In this document: in pieces, positions 10,404-20,852 of the stretch
Numbering within the stretch: position 1 is the stretch's first letter
How the letters are laid out: each line of letters opens with the position of its first letter
Assembly: GCA_963555705.1 (NCBI GenBank)
Contig: OY743176.1
Location: 37,680,497-37,744,496, forward strand
Direction of reading: 5' to 3'
DNA length: 64,000 bases
DNA from: Ligustrum vulgare
Lineage: Eukaryota > Streptophyta > Magnoliopsida > Lamiales > Oleaceae
The notes under the pieces: model-generated
The model's database searches: none
Told to the model about the DNA's origin: nothing
Seen by the model: the letters and a program-made list of their open reading frames with translations, nothing else
Program-made: the position numbers and the translations under genes

Positions 10404-11065
10404 TCTGGTATCAGAGCCTGTCTCTAAATCCAATTATTTAGTATTCCAGTTCTTTTTCTTTTATTTCCAGTTATTAATCATTCAAAAAAAAAAAAAATTC
10501 CATTCCAATTCGTGTTTCTTGAAATTTCTCTAGAAAATTCAAGATTTGGCAATTTCAGTTTTTCTTGTTCTTGATTATTCTTGTTGAATAGGATAAAAAA
10601 AAAAAAAGAAAAAAAGAAAAAAAAAATCCGAAAATTACAAAAAAAAAAAAAAAGAAAAAAAGAAAAGAAAAGAGATAGTTGTTGATTTGAACAAGAAATC
10701 AAGAAAATAATCTTGGGCCAATCTTTCCAACAAATCCTTGTTTCCATAAAATTCTTTATTCTTGTTTCCATAAAACTTCTTCTTGCAATAGAATTCTTGT
10801 TTCCATAATTTCTTTCTTAAATTTCCTAATTCCAATATTTTCCATCAACTTTCCTTATTTACACTTTGGGGTTTATTCCACAAGGACCAAATCCGTGACT
10901 AGTTTGGTGGGTTCTTTGAGAACGTGAGAAAAAAAGGGAATAGAGAGGAAAAAGGCAGAGTGGTGAGATTAATAGAGGGAAAAAGCCAAATTGAGTGATA
11001 CACGAGCGATAAAACACGTGAGGATCTTTATTTAATATTTTTTTCTCTTTTCTTTATTACTAACC
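10404..11065 (+). other. Leader of autonomous gypsy element
   Basis: No gene. It has A-rich runs (10484-10680), 'ttcttgtttccataaaa' repeats (10740-10810) and a conserved block before gag (ACACGAGCGATAAAACACGTG, shown here in part) near 11000. Confidence 0.7.
10406..10417 (+). other. Primer binding site (initiator Met tRNA)
   Basis: TGGTATCAGAGC, two bases after the LTR end. This is the usual complement of the plant initiator methionine tRNA 3' end. Confidence 0.9.
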
Positions 11066-11370
11066 ATGTCACAGAAGGAAGTTTCGTCAACGGAAAAGGA
11101 TCTTCAAGATTTCAAAATGCTTGCAATAGTGGAGGAACGTTTTGCAAAATTTGAGGCGAGGTTGGAAGCAAAATTTGGTCCACAATCCGGCGTGAATGTG
11201 GAAGGGGCTAATAATCCGAGGGAGACATGAGGTGCGGGAAATGTTCAACCACGTCAGGAACAACCGCGCAATTTTCCTAATTTACAGAGACCACTAAGGT
11301 ATGACTTCAACCCACAATTTAGAGCTAGGACTGAACGTGTTGAGGTTGTTGATAGTGATGAGGATAGTGG
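11066..11370 (+). pseudogene. gag N-terminus of autonomous gypsy, truncated
   Basis: Starts MSQKEVSSTEKDLQDFKML and includes the helix EERFAKFEARLEAKFG. A TGA in RET*GAG breaks it near 11228. After DSDEDSG the sequence jumps straight into the next LTR, so the rest of gag and all of pol are deleted. Confidence 0.8.
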
Positions 11371-12286
11371 TGATGAGTTCCGGAGTGGCTCGAAGAACGT
11401 TGACCCGTTGCACGTGCCCGTAGGACCAATAACGAGATAAAGAGCCAAAAGAATCAAGCAGGCAATGCAAGGATTCATGCAAGCGTGGATGGACGAGTGC
11501 TCTAGTGCAAAGACTTCATTTACGTTGCATAACAATGTGGAAGAGGAGCCAAAGTTATTGCAATACATTGGGATCAAAGAAGAACAAGAAAATTGGGCAA
11601 CAATGGAATCACGGTCGTAAAGCCTGATATTACGGCCGTAACGGATTCACGGCCGTAAAGCCAAAATTACGGCCGTAACACTACAATGGCGAAATTATGC
11701 AGAAGAGGACTTACGGCCGTAACCCACATCTTCACGGCCGTAAAAAGTTTAGTAGTTTTAATTCAGAGTATTGATTACGGCCGTAAAGGTCATTTTCGCG
11801 GCCGTAACATATGTTGTCAATTTTTAATCCGTAGCGTGATTACGGCCGTAAATGTCATTTTCACGGCCGTAAATTAGGTTCCGAATTTTAAGTTAATGTT
11901 AGGCGTTTTTAGCTTTTTAGTTTAGGTTGAATTCTATTTTATTTTTAGTTGCTTTATTTTCTTTGCCTATATATATGGCTTTATTCAGCATTGTAAAATA
12001 CAACTTTATTCTTGAGATTAATGATATTAAAGGTTAGATATTCCCTTATATTTTCTTCGTGTTCTCGTCGAACAAATTGAACTTATCAAAGGATTTGACA
12101 ACCTTTGTGGCGTTCCCCCTTTGTGGTTCTTATCTCCGTATCGTAACGGGTTTTGGGTTTAATATACCCATAGTTCTTGCGTCGTGAGGTCGGGGTTGCA
12201 TTGTTACCGTCTACTATCTTGGATTTTAGAGCTTTCCGGCGTTTAATTCCGCGTGTTCTTAGTGATCCCCATAACGGATCACATCA
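11371..12286 (+). repeat. LTR 2 of tandem series
   Basis: TGATGAGTTC to GGATCACATCA, 916 bp, nearly identical to LTR 1 and LTR 3. A primer site follows at 12289. The array spans about 11617-11870. A TGA/TAA in the GPITR* segment disrupts the pol tail. Confidence 0.9.
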
Positions 12287-12922
12287 TCTGGTATCAGAGA
12301 CTGTGTCTAAATCCAATTATTTAGTATTCCAGTTCTTTTTCTTTTATTTCCAGTTATTAATCATTCAAAAAAAAAAAATTCCATTCCAATTCGTGTTTCT
12401 TGAAATTTCTCCAGAAAATTCAAGATTTGCCAATTTATGTTTTTCTTGTTCTTGATTTTTCTTGTTGAATAGGATATTATTAAAAAAAAAAAAATACGAA
12501 AATTACAAAAAAAAAAGAAGAAAGAAGAAAAAAAGATAGTTATTGATTTGGACAAGAAATCAAGAAAATAATCTTGGGCAAATCTTTCCAACAAATCCTT
12601 GTTTCTATAAAATTCTTTATTCTTGTTTCCATAAAACTTCTTCTTGCTAGAATTCTTGTTTCCATAATTTCTTTCTTAAATTTCCTAATTCCAATATTTT
12701 CCATCAACTTTCCTTATTTACACTTTGGGGTTTATTCCACAAGGACCAAATCCGTGACTAGTTTGGTGGGTTCTTTGAGAACGTGGGAAAAAAGGGAATA
12801 GAGAGGAAAAAGGCAGAGTGGTGAGATTAATAGAGGGAAAAAGCCAAATTGAGTGATACACGAGCGGTAAAACACGTGAGGATCTTTATTTAATATTTTT
12901 TCTCTTTTCTTTATTACTAACC
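12287..12922 (+). other. Leader of second internal region
   Basis: Same leader as 10404-11065, with primer site, A/T runs and the block before the gag ATG. No gene. Confidence 0.7.
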
Positions 12923-14899
12923 ATGTCACAGAAGGAAGTTTCGTCAACGGAAAAGGATCTTCAAGATTTCAAAATGCTTGCAATGGTGGAGGAACGTTTT
13001 GCAAAATTTGAGGCGAGGTTGGATGCCAAGTTGGAAGCAAAATTTGGTCAACAATCCGGCGTGAATGTGGAAAGGGATAATAATCCGGGGGAGACACGAG
13101 GTGCGGGAAATGTTCAACCACGTCAGGAACAACCGCGCAATTTTCCTAATTTACGGAGACCACTAAGGTATGACTTCAACCCACAATTTAGAGCTAGGAC
13201 TGAACGTGTTGAGGTTGTTGTTAGTGATGAGGATAGTGGTGATTTATCTATTACTAGTGTTGGTAGGAGACGAGATCGGGGAGAAAGACGTGATAGGGGA
13301 TATAGGCGTGATCGTAGGGATGATATCGATGGACATGTTGGTAACATTAAAATGTCCATTCCCTCGTTTCAAGGTAAAAGTAATCCGGACGTTTATTTTG
13401 AATGGGAAAAGAAGGTAGAATTGATATTCGATTGTCATAATTTTTCTGAATCTAAAAAGGTTAAATTGGCAGTCGTAGAATTTACTGATTATGCTATAGT
13501 ATGGTGGGATCAATTGGTAACTAGTAAAAGGAGAAATGGGGAGAGGCCTATTGAAACTTGGGATGAGTTGAAGGCCCTTATTAGAAAACGATTCTTGCCT
13601 GGACATTACTATAGGGATCTCTACCAAAAATTACAAACCCTTTCCCAAGGTAGTAAGAGTGTGGAGGATTACCATAGGGAGATGGAGGTTGCCATGATTA
13701 GGGCAAATATAGAGGAAGACCCCGAGGCTACCATGGCTAGATTTTTAAATGGTTTAAATCGAGATATTGCTAATGTTATTGAATTGTAGCATTATATCGA
13801 TTTGGAGGAGATGCTTCACATGGCCATGAAAGTGGAGCGACAATTAAAAAGGAAGGGAACTTCCAAATTCTCTACCAGTTCCAATTCTTTTGGAAGGTCT
13901 ACATGGAGTGGGACTTCTAAAAATGAAGGGATTGTGCAGAAAAATAAATTTGAGGCACCAAAGGGAAAAGTAGAGCCACCCAACAAAGGTAAAATTGCTT
14001 CTGATTCTCAAACTCCTAGGACTAGGGATATTCGTTGTTTTAAATGTTCGGGTTTAAGACATATTTCTTCACAATGTCCAAATAAACGAATATTAGTTTT
14101 GCGTGATTGGGTATTAAGTTCGGAGGATGAGAAAGGGGGAGAAGTGGAGGATGAGTATAAGGATATGCCAGCTCTAGAGGATGTTAGTGAAAATGATGAT
14201 GCGGACTATGCAGTAGCTAAATCACTTGTCACTAGGAGAGCCCTTAGTACTCAAGTTAAGGTGGAAGAGTCGGGTGAGCAGCGAGAAAATATATTTCATA
14301 CTAGGTTTGTGAAAGAACTTCATGAGAAGGTGAAAGGACAAATTGAAAAGAAAAATGAGCGTTATGCGACTCATGCCAACAAAGGTAGGAGGCAAGTGAC
14401 GTTCGAGCCAGGTGATTGGGTGTGGGTGCACTTGCGAAAGGAGCGATTCCCAACCCTAAGAAAGTCTAAGTTGCAGCCAAGAGGCGATGGACCTTTTCAG
14501 ATCCTTGAAAAGATAAATGAGAATGCAAATAAACTCGATCTTCCAGGTGAATATAACGTGTCTACTTCTTTTAATGTTGCTGATCTTTCTCTGTTTGATG
14601 CAGGTGATGATTCGAGGACGAATCATTTTCAACGGGGAGGGGATGATGAGTTCCGGAGTTGCTCGAAGAACGTTGACCCGTTGCACGTGCCCGTAGGACC
14701 AATAACGAGACAAAGAGCCAAAAGAATCAAGCAGGCAATGCAAGGATTGATGCAAGCGCGGATGGACGAGTCCTCTAGTGCAAAGACTTCATTTACGTTG
14801 CATAACAATGTGGAAGAGGTGCCAAAGTTATTGCAATACATTGGGATCAACGAAGAACAAGAAATTGGGCAGCAATGGAATCACGGTCGTAAAGCCTAA
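12923..14899 (+). pseudogene. Gag fused in frame to the integrase C-terminal tail (deletion derivative)
   Basis: One reading frame of about 659 codons with a single TAG at 13787-13789, where other copies have CAG in IELQHY. Order: N-terminal helix; arginine-rich stretch (RRRDRGERRDRGYRRDRR); Ty3-type Gag core (IPSFQGKSNPDVYFEWEKKV ... WWDQLV); zinc knuckle CFKCSGLRHISSQC (Gly changed to Arg); acidic linker; protease start (ENIFHTR). It then jumps in frame near 14305 to the integrase C-terminal region (VKELHEKVKGQ, GDWVWVHLRKERFP) and the tail GPITRQRAKR. Protease active site, RT, RNase H and integrase core are absent. The tail runs through the polypurine tract into LTR 3. Confidence 0.8.
14633..14643 (+). 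other. Polypurine tract inside the coding frame
   Basis: CGGGGAGGGGA directly before the LTR start TGATGAG. The inverted repeat ATGATTCG-AGGA-CGAATCAT lies just upstream (about 14608-14627). Both are translated as part of the pol tail (DDSRTNHFQRGGDDE). Confidence 0.8.
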
Positions 14900-15560
14900 T
14901 ATTACGGCCGTAACGGATTCACGGCCGTAAAGCCAAAATTACGGCCGTAACACTACAATGGCGAAATTATGCAGAAGAGGACTTACGGCCGTAACCCACA
15001 TCTTCACGGCCGTAAAAAGTTTAGTAGTTTTAATTCAGAGTATTGATTACGGCCGTAAAGGTCATTTTCACGGCCGTAACATATGTTGTCAATTTTTAAT
15101 CCGTAGCATGATTACGGCCGTAAAGGTCATTTTCACGGCGGTAAATTAGGATCCGAATTTTAAGTTAATGTTAGGGGTTTTTAGCTTTTTAGTTTAGGTT
15201 GAATTCTAGTTTATTTTTAGTTGCTTTATTTTCTTTGCCTATATATATGGCTTTATTCAGCATTGTAAAATACAACTTTTATTCTTGAGATTAATGATAT
15301 TGAAGGTGAGATATTCCCTTATATTTTCTTCGTGTTCTCGTCGAACAAATTAAACTTATCAAAGGATTTGACAACCTTTGTGGCGTTCCCCCTTTGTGGT
15401 TCTTATCTCCGCATCGTAACGGGTTTTGGGTTTAATATACCCATAGTTCTTGCGTCGTGAGGTCGGGGTTGCATTGTTATCGTCTACTGTTTTGGATTTC
15501 AGAGCTTTCCGGCGTTTAATTCCGCGTGTTCTTGGTGATCCCCCTCCCGGGTTCGCATCA
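14644..15560 (+). repeat. LTR 3 of tandem series (chimeric end)
   Basis: Begins like the autonomous LTR (TGATGAGTTCCGG) but ends CCCCTCCCGGGTTCGCATCA, as non-autonomous LTRs do. A primer site follows at 15563. The swap lies within the last ~30-90 bp. Confidence 0.85.
14883..15142 (+). repeat. ACGGCCGT palindrome array in LTR 3 (five pairs)
   Basis: Copies start at 14883, 14904, 14921, 14941, 14985, 15006, 15049, 15070, 15114 and 15135. Steps are 21, 17, 20, 44, 21, 43, 21, 44 and 21 bp. The first member of most pairs is flanked TT..AA, the second TC..AA. Confidence 0.95.
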
Positions 15561-16055
15561 TATGGTATCAGAGCTGGACTCTGAATTCAGGTTCTTGTGT
15601 TTTTCTATCTAGTTTGATTTTTATGTTTATCATCGAGTCCCATAAAAATCATCCATATCCTATTTTTGTTAATTGAGTCTTTGTTTTCAATTTTTCTTGT
15701 TCTTCTTGCCAGTAAATTTTTTTTCCAGTTTGATCCATAAGAGTCAGTTCCAAAAATCCATCAAAAATTCAATCTTGTATATTTTATTCGATTCTTATCC
15801 AAATCCTGTCCCGTTTGCTTTGTTGCGTTCGTGTCGAATTTTCTGATTTTATTTAAAAAAAATTTTTTTTATTAATTCCGAAAATTCATCATAATTCAAA
15901 AAAAGAAAAAAAAAACAAAAGAAAAAGTCACTCCGAAATTCAAGAACCACTTTTTTGAATTTCCTTAAATTCTTGATAATTCCTTGCCATCCAAGTCAAA
16001 AATTAAAATTTATTATTAGTCCTTGTGTCAAACTATTATTCCATTCCATTCCACA
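15561..16055 (+). other. Primer site and leader of family A internal region
   Basis: TGGTATCAGAGC at 15563 and a T-rich leader matching the family A leaders (complement of 62181-62850). No gene. Confidence 0.7.
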
Positions 16056-17180
16056 ATGTCAAAATTTCATGAAAATTCATCATGTAGATAACCATCAATC
16101 TTCTCTGGTTGTCATGATGGAGAAACGGTTTGAGGTGTTAGCTGCAAAATTGGAAGCGAAATTTGATGCGAGATTAGATACGAAGTTTGGGAAGGTTAAC
16201 AACTCAGTAGATATGCATAGTGCAGAACTTGCTCAACGAAGTGAAAGGGAATATAGGTGTATCCATAAACCTAAGGTTGGGATTGGAGTTGATTGGGATG
16301 AAGAGATTAATGCGATGGGGCTTTTGAAGAGTCGAACAGAAATTTATGAGGAAAGGATGATGTATGAACGGAAGGCTAGAAAAGAAGCTAAGTTAAGAAA
16401 GAGGGAGGCTGAAGCTAAATTACAATAGGGTGAAAGTGAGATTGGAGGGGATTTAAAATTGGAGTGTCAGGATATGAATGTTGAAAAGAAGGAGAGAGAC
16501 TTGAGGAACGAGTTAGAAGATAAAAATTTGTGTAGTAAGGTGCTTAATCATGTCGATAAAATTATTTATGAGGACGTGCATGTGCAAAAGCATGAGAAAT
16601 TCGGAAAGGTGATTGAGCCCAGAAATTTAGAAGTGGAGGTTGAGTGTGCGAAAAAAGAAATTGAATTAGTTGATCAAACTCCGAGTCTTGAAGTACATAG
16701 TAAAATTGTGGAAGAGGAGATTGAAAATAACATTGTTGACAATGATAGGAATGAATTGGAAGTTGGGGTAGAAGATCAACATTTGAATGTTGAAATTGCC
16801 AATAAAAATATTGAAGAGGTGCTTGAATGTGAAAAATTAGAAGAAGTGATTGAGAAAAAAAGAAGAGAATGAGCAAGAAAGTATATTGAATTTTGGAGGT
16901 GACGAGAAGGGCCTCGTGGTGGGAAAAAAAGTTGTTGAGGTTTTGTATCATAAGTACAAGGATCCATACCTTGTGCATGGAGACGCTAACATTTCCCTCC
17001 CCATTTTTTAAAAATCTTTCTTGCAGGTTTACTGTGCATGGAAGTTTGATTTACATCAACCTTGGTTAATTCCCCTCGTGTTTCAATACCTTCTTATCTA
17101 CAAATTGGAGGAGCATCATTTATTGAATGCATGTCAGGGAATCGACAATTTTCCGTTTGATTCAGGCGGTACAGTTTGAT
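16056..17180 (+). pseudogene. Family A ORF, coiled-coil N-terminal type, whole length but broken
   Basis: ATG at 16056 (MSKFHENSSC); a 5-base deletion near 16088 shifts the frame. The helix KRFEVLAAKLEAKFDARLDT follows, then VGIGVDWDEEINAM. A TAG at 16426-16428 replaces CAG. The Glu/Lys coiled coil (16459-16872) comes next, then a second frameshift in the A-run near 16860. The C-terminal domain YKDPYLVHGDANISLPIF to GIDNFPFDSGG ends at about 17180. This is the only copy showing the complete coiled-coil form of the ORF without an insertion. Confidence 0.75.
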
Positions 17181-17487
17181 TTTTCAAGAACAACACCATG
17201 ATTCGGGATGAATCATCCTAAAAAAGGAGGGAATGGTACGAATCAGGGTGGGCTTGACGGGAAAATATATAATTCAAGCAAAAACAAGAAGTCAAGCAGG
17301 TTCGGAGAACGTCAAAGATCAAACATTGCTTGTACGAAGAAGGTTCGAGGCTAAACCAAGTGAGCAAGCCAAGAACAGCTTTATGATTCGGGAAGAATCA
17401 TCTTAAAGGAAGAGGGGAAGATGTGATCAGGAAAAGAAGCTAAGAACAACGTTATGATTCGGGACGAATCATCTTAATGGAAGAGGG
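17181..17487 (+). other. Three inverted-repeat plus polypurine modules upstream of the LTR
   Basis: ATGATTCGGGA(T/C/A)GAATCAT-type inverted repeats lie at about 17200, 17384 and 17456, each followed within 20 bp by a purine tract (AAAAAAGGAGGGA, AAAGGAAGAGGGGA, GGAAGAGGGGA). The stretch after the first module (17232-17330) is homologous to the start of the family B LTR. Confidence 0.75.
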
Positions 17488-17951
17488 GATGATGTGATCC
17501 GGAAAAGGAGTAAAAAATGAGAAATCAAGATACGGGCAATTCAACAATACTACATAGGAAAATGAACAAGTTTCATGTTGGGCTCGAGTCAAGATTCAAT
17601 TCACGTCAAAGGATAAGAAATCAAGGCAGAAGGGCTTTTACGGGCGTAACTTTCATAATTACGGCCATAACATTATCAGTGCACAAACTGCCGTAACTAA
17701 TCCATGGAATTTCGCGGCCGTAACGTCAATCTTCACGGCCGTAAATAATAATTGAGACATTTTGATCAGAGAAGGACTTACGGCCGTAAGTCCAACTTTT
17801 ACGCATCGTAACGGGTTTTGGGTTTAATATACCCATAGTTCTTGCGTCGTGTGGTCGGGGTTGCATTGTTATCGTCTACTGTCTTGGATTTTAGAGTTTG
17901 TCGGCGTTTAATTCCGCGTGTTCTTGGTGATCCCCGTATCGGATCACATCA
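17488..17951 (+). repeat. LTR 4 (family A type, internally deleted)
   Basis: TGATGTGATCCGG to CGGATCACATCA. The array (17640-17808) runs into the R/U5 end at a shared ACG, so the TATA/R region is lost. Confidence 0.8.
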
Positions 17952-18362
17952 GGTTTTGTTTAGTTCTAGTTTATTTTGGTTATTTTTGTTATTTTTATTA
18001 TTTGCTTTCCATAGTATAAAAAACATATAATTTTTTTTTAAAAAAAAGGTGGAGAATTCTTTTTAGTTTATGTGTAGATTATTTTATTTGTGTAAAATGT
18101 GGTTTGTAATTTTTTTGTAAAATGTGTAGTAAATGTTATTTTAAATCATGAATATCTAGATGAAATGGATAAAACTAAACTTACTAACAAAATAATACTA
18201 ACAACTTACTAACATAAATTAATACCTATTTTACCCTTTAAACTAAAATTATAAATAATACCTTATTTCACATATTATCTTATGAAATTTAACACATAAT
18301 AAATCCTAAAAATTTAATTACTTTAAAATTTTTATTACTTATTTCATAATTAAAAAATATTA
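17952..18362. other. AT-rich stretch without a recognisable gene
   Basis: The first ~50 bp repeat the U3-like T-rich tail also found at 4918. The rest is strongly AT-rich and probably the left flank or leader of the pararetrovirus. I see no gene. Confidence 0.5.
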
Positions 18363-18621
18363 TGCCTGTTTATGATCCACATATACATCACGAAAAAAGA
18401 AAAAATTTAATTAGAAGTTTACATAGAGAATATTTAGAATTGGAAAGATTAGGAAGAGACTTAAATACTGATCCGATTGCTATAGAGAAATTAAAAGGCT
18501 AGTTTTACAATATAATGAATATTTAAAATTAAAAGAAGAAAACTTAATTAGACAAGAAGATATAAGATATATGCATGAATTTGAAGAAAGATTTTTAAGA
18601 AGAATTAGACAAAGATTATAA
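18363..18621 (+). pseudogene. Small helical protein ORF of the endogenous pararetrovirus (frameshifted)
   Basis: Starts MPVYDPHIHHEKRKN and has the same AT-rich, AAA/GAA/ATA codon use as the viral genes downstream. It stops at 18502 after about 46 codons; a second frame carries on the same helix-rich character to 18621, so one single-base deletion near 18497-18500 separates the halves. It lies upstream of the primer site, in the position of a leader ORF or the last small ORF of a circular genome. No family recognised. Confidence 0.5.
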
Positions 18622-18663
18622 TTCCGAAAAGTAAAATTTCACTATCACGATCCGCCCCCACAG

Positions 18664-18676
18664 TGGTATCAGAGCC
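18664..18676 (+). other. Pararetrovirus primer binding site
   Basis: TGGTATCAGAGCC, complementary to initiator Met tRNA. It lies 26 bp upstream of the first large viral ORF, where caulimovirids start minus-strand DNA synthesis. No LTR precedes it. Confidence 0.8.
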
Positions 18677-18701
18677 CGTAGTTATAAATATATTTAGAAA
18701 A

Positions 18702-19604
18702 ATGTCTAAAAGATTACCAATAATCGAACCTAGAGTATATAATTATAAATCTAAAGATTTGCCAAATAAAAGTCATTGGCCATTAATAACTGAAACATAT
18801 GAAAAATTTATACCATTTATACTATTAGGAGAAGGAGGATTTGGAGAATATAAACAATTAAACTGGACAAATTTATTTTTACTAAATAAATTAGGAATAA
18901 GTTTAGATAAAACTACAGAACAAAATTTAGAACAAGCAAAAAACCCAGAACAAGTTCAAGAAATTATCAATAATTTACCATTAGAAATAAGACAAATGAT
19001 AGAAATAACTAATGATTATAAGGATATAAACAAAAATATACCCACACAAATATTAGAAGTAAAGCAATATGTAAATAACCTATCAAAACAATTAATAACC
19101 TTAGAAAACCAAATTAAGCAAATAACTGATAAAATAAATAAAATAGGAAATATGGTAGGAGTATATGAAAATCCAATAGAAATTACAGAGCAAAAAACTA
19201 TTATAAAACAAATAAATATGATAAGAACAAATAAAGAAGAAGAAATAGGGAAAAATGGTTTACATAAAAGATTAGATAATATACAACAAAATATTGGAAT
19301 TATAAACCAAAATGTAACAAAAATATATGATGAAATGGAAAAAAGAAAACCTAAAAGAATAATAACTGACAAAGAATTTAAAGCCACCAATAGATTAGGA
19401 ATAAATATGATTACTGAACAAATAGAAAAATTTATGGAAAATCCTAAAGAAGAAGGTGAAGCAGATTACATAACAGAAGAAGATTATATAGAAAAATTTA
19501 AAAATCTTAAAATAGAAGAAATTAATATGAATGAACAACAAAGAGCTTTAATACCAGCAGGACAAAATCCACCAGAGTATATACAGCAACCAGGAACTAA
19601 CTAA
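18702..19604 (+). CDS. Pararetrovirus first large ORF (~300 aa, helical, unknown function)
   Basis: Starts at ATG 18702 (MSKRLPIIEPRVYN); the upstream in-frame stretch is only the translated primer site. The N-terminal ~60 residues look globular (FIPFILLGEGGFGEY). From about residue 110 it is coiled coil (VKQYVNNLSKQLITLENQIK). The C-terminus is acidic. It is the only pararetroviral gene here with no visible stop or frameshift. It is followed after about 50 bp by the capsid ORF. Possibly a virion-associated or assembly protein; the function is not deducible from sequence alone. Confidence 0.65.
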   Translation: MSKRLPIIEPRVYNYKSKDLPNKSHWPLITETYEKFIPFILLGEGGFGEYKQLNWTNLFLLNKLGISLDKTTEQNLEQAKNPEQVQEIINNLPLEIRQMIEITNDYKDINKNIPTQILEVKQYVNNLSKQLITLENQIKQITDKINKIGNMVGVYENPIEITEQKTIIKQINMIRTNKEEEIGKNGLHKRLDNIQQNIGIINQNVTKIYDEMEKRKPKRIITDKEFKATNRLGINMITEQIEKFMENPKEEGEADYITEEDYIEKFKNLKIEEINMNEQQRALIPAGQNPPEYIQQPGTN

Positions 19605-19658
19605 GTCAAAAAAGAAAATACATGTAATACTAATCCACAAAATACACCAGAAATTTAT

Positions 19659-20836
19659 ATGAATCAAAGACAAAACCAAAATTTTAAAACAAATAATTTT
19701 ATACCACAACAAAAATATTACACCAAACCAAGCAAAAATTATCCTATAGAATATACACCATGGAGAAGTATGGAAACACAAATTAGTTCAAAAGGAAGAT
19801 GTATAGATTTAGGATGTGTGCAAGATGTAGATCATGAATTAGAATTATGGATTAAATCTATGGCTATGATGGCCTATACCAAAGAATTAACAGGAAAGCA
19901 ATTACAATTAATGTTAGAAAATACATTTATAGGAACCACTGCAAGATGGTGGGGAAATTTAACAGAAACTTATATAGGACAGATTAGAGGAAATGACCAA
20001 GATGAAATAGGAACTATTTTAAGCAGATATGAAGATGCATTAAAAAGGGAATATACATTAGTAATAGACAGAGATACCAAAATTAGCTCAAGACTAAGAA
20101 ATAGATATTTATTAGAAAATCTATCAATATGTGATATGTGTTACTTTAAACAATTTGCATGTGAATCTAGAGAATATTTTGAAAAAGCAGAATATAATGA
20201 AGAAACATATGGTATGGAAATTATGAACCAAATATTCTTTAAATTACCAAACCCATGGAATTTAGAATTATTTAAGGAATGGGAAATATTAGAAATACCA
20301 TTAAGTAATAATAGTCTATGAGCAAGAATACAATTTATAGAAATGAGACAACAAGAAAAATGTATGGAAGCAAATAATATGATAAAATTCCATAAAGCAA
20401 GTAAAAAATCATTATGTTATGATAAATTACAATATAAACCAACACAATGGGGATGTCATCTAGAAAGAAAATATAAGAAAAAGAAATATTATAGAAAAGA
20501 TAAATTTAGAAACAAATTTACTAAATTTAATAAATACAAAAAGCCATATAATAAAACATTTAAATGGTATAGAGTACCATATAAGAGATACTTAAGGCAA
20601 AAACAAAACAAAACAAAACAAAAACATACCCTAAAAATCCTAGAAAATGTAAATGCTATTCATGTGGAGAAATATGACATATATCTCCAGAATGTCCTAA
20701 GAAAGATAAAAAGAAAAATATGATGTATATCTCATTAATAGAAAAAGAAAATTACAACTTATTACCTATTGAACAAGAAGAAGAATGGGAAGAAATTCCT
20801 GAAGATGAAGAAATTTATGAATTAGAAGAAACATGA
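19659..20836 (+). pseudogene. Pararetrovirus coat protein with zinc knuckle (broken)
   Basis: The capsid core has GTTARWWGNLTETYIGQI and the CPs' hydrophobic helices (19700-20320). A TGA at 20319-20321 interrupts it, then the same frame continues. A Lys/Arg-rich stretch follows (KYKKKKYYRKDKFRNKF). A frame change coincides with an AAAAC microsatellite (20599-20626). In the shifted frame is the retroviral zinc knuckle CKCYSCGEI-stop-HISPEC (about 20648-20692), CX2CX4HX4C with the Gly codon turned to TGA. An acidic tail ends at TGA 20834-20836. The order basic region, CCHC finger, acidic tail is typical of Caulimoviridae capsid proteins. Confidence 0.75.
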
Positions 20837-20852
20837 AGTAATAAATACAATA

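Noticed and set aside
18664..18676. tRNA-related sequence or tRNA gene
   Set aside because: Only the short tRNA-complementary primer site; no tRNA fold around it.
19016..19390. Minus-strand ORF that looks like a multi-pass membrane protein
   Set aside because: Hydrophobic residues arise from the complement of AAA/ATA/GAA-rich viral coding sequence; no conservation evidence.
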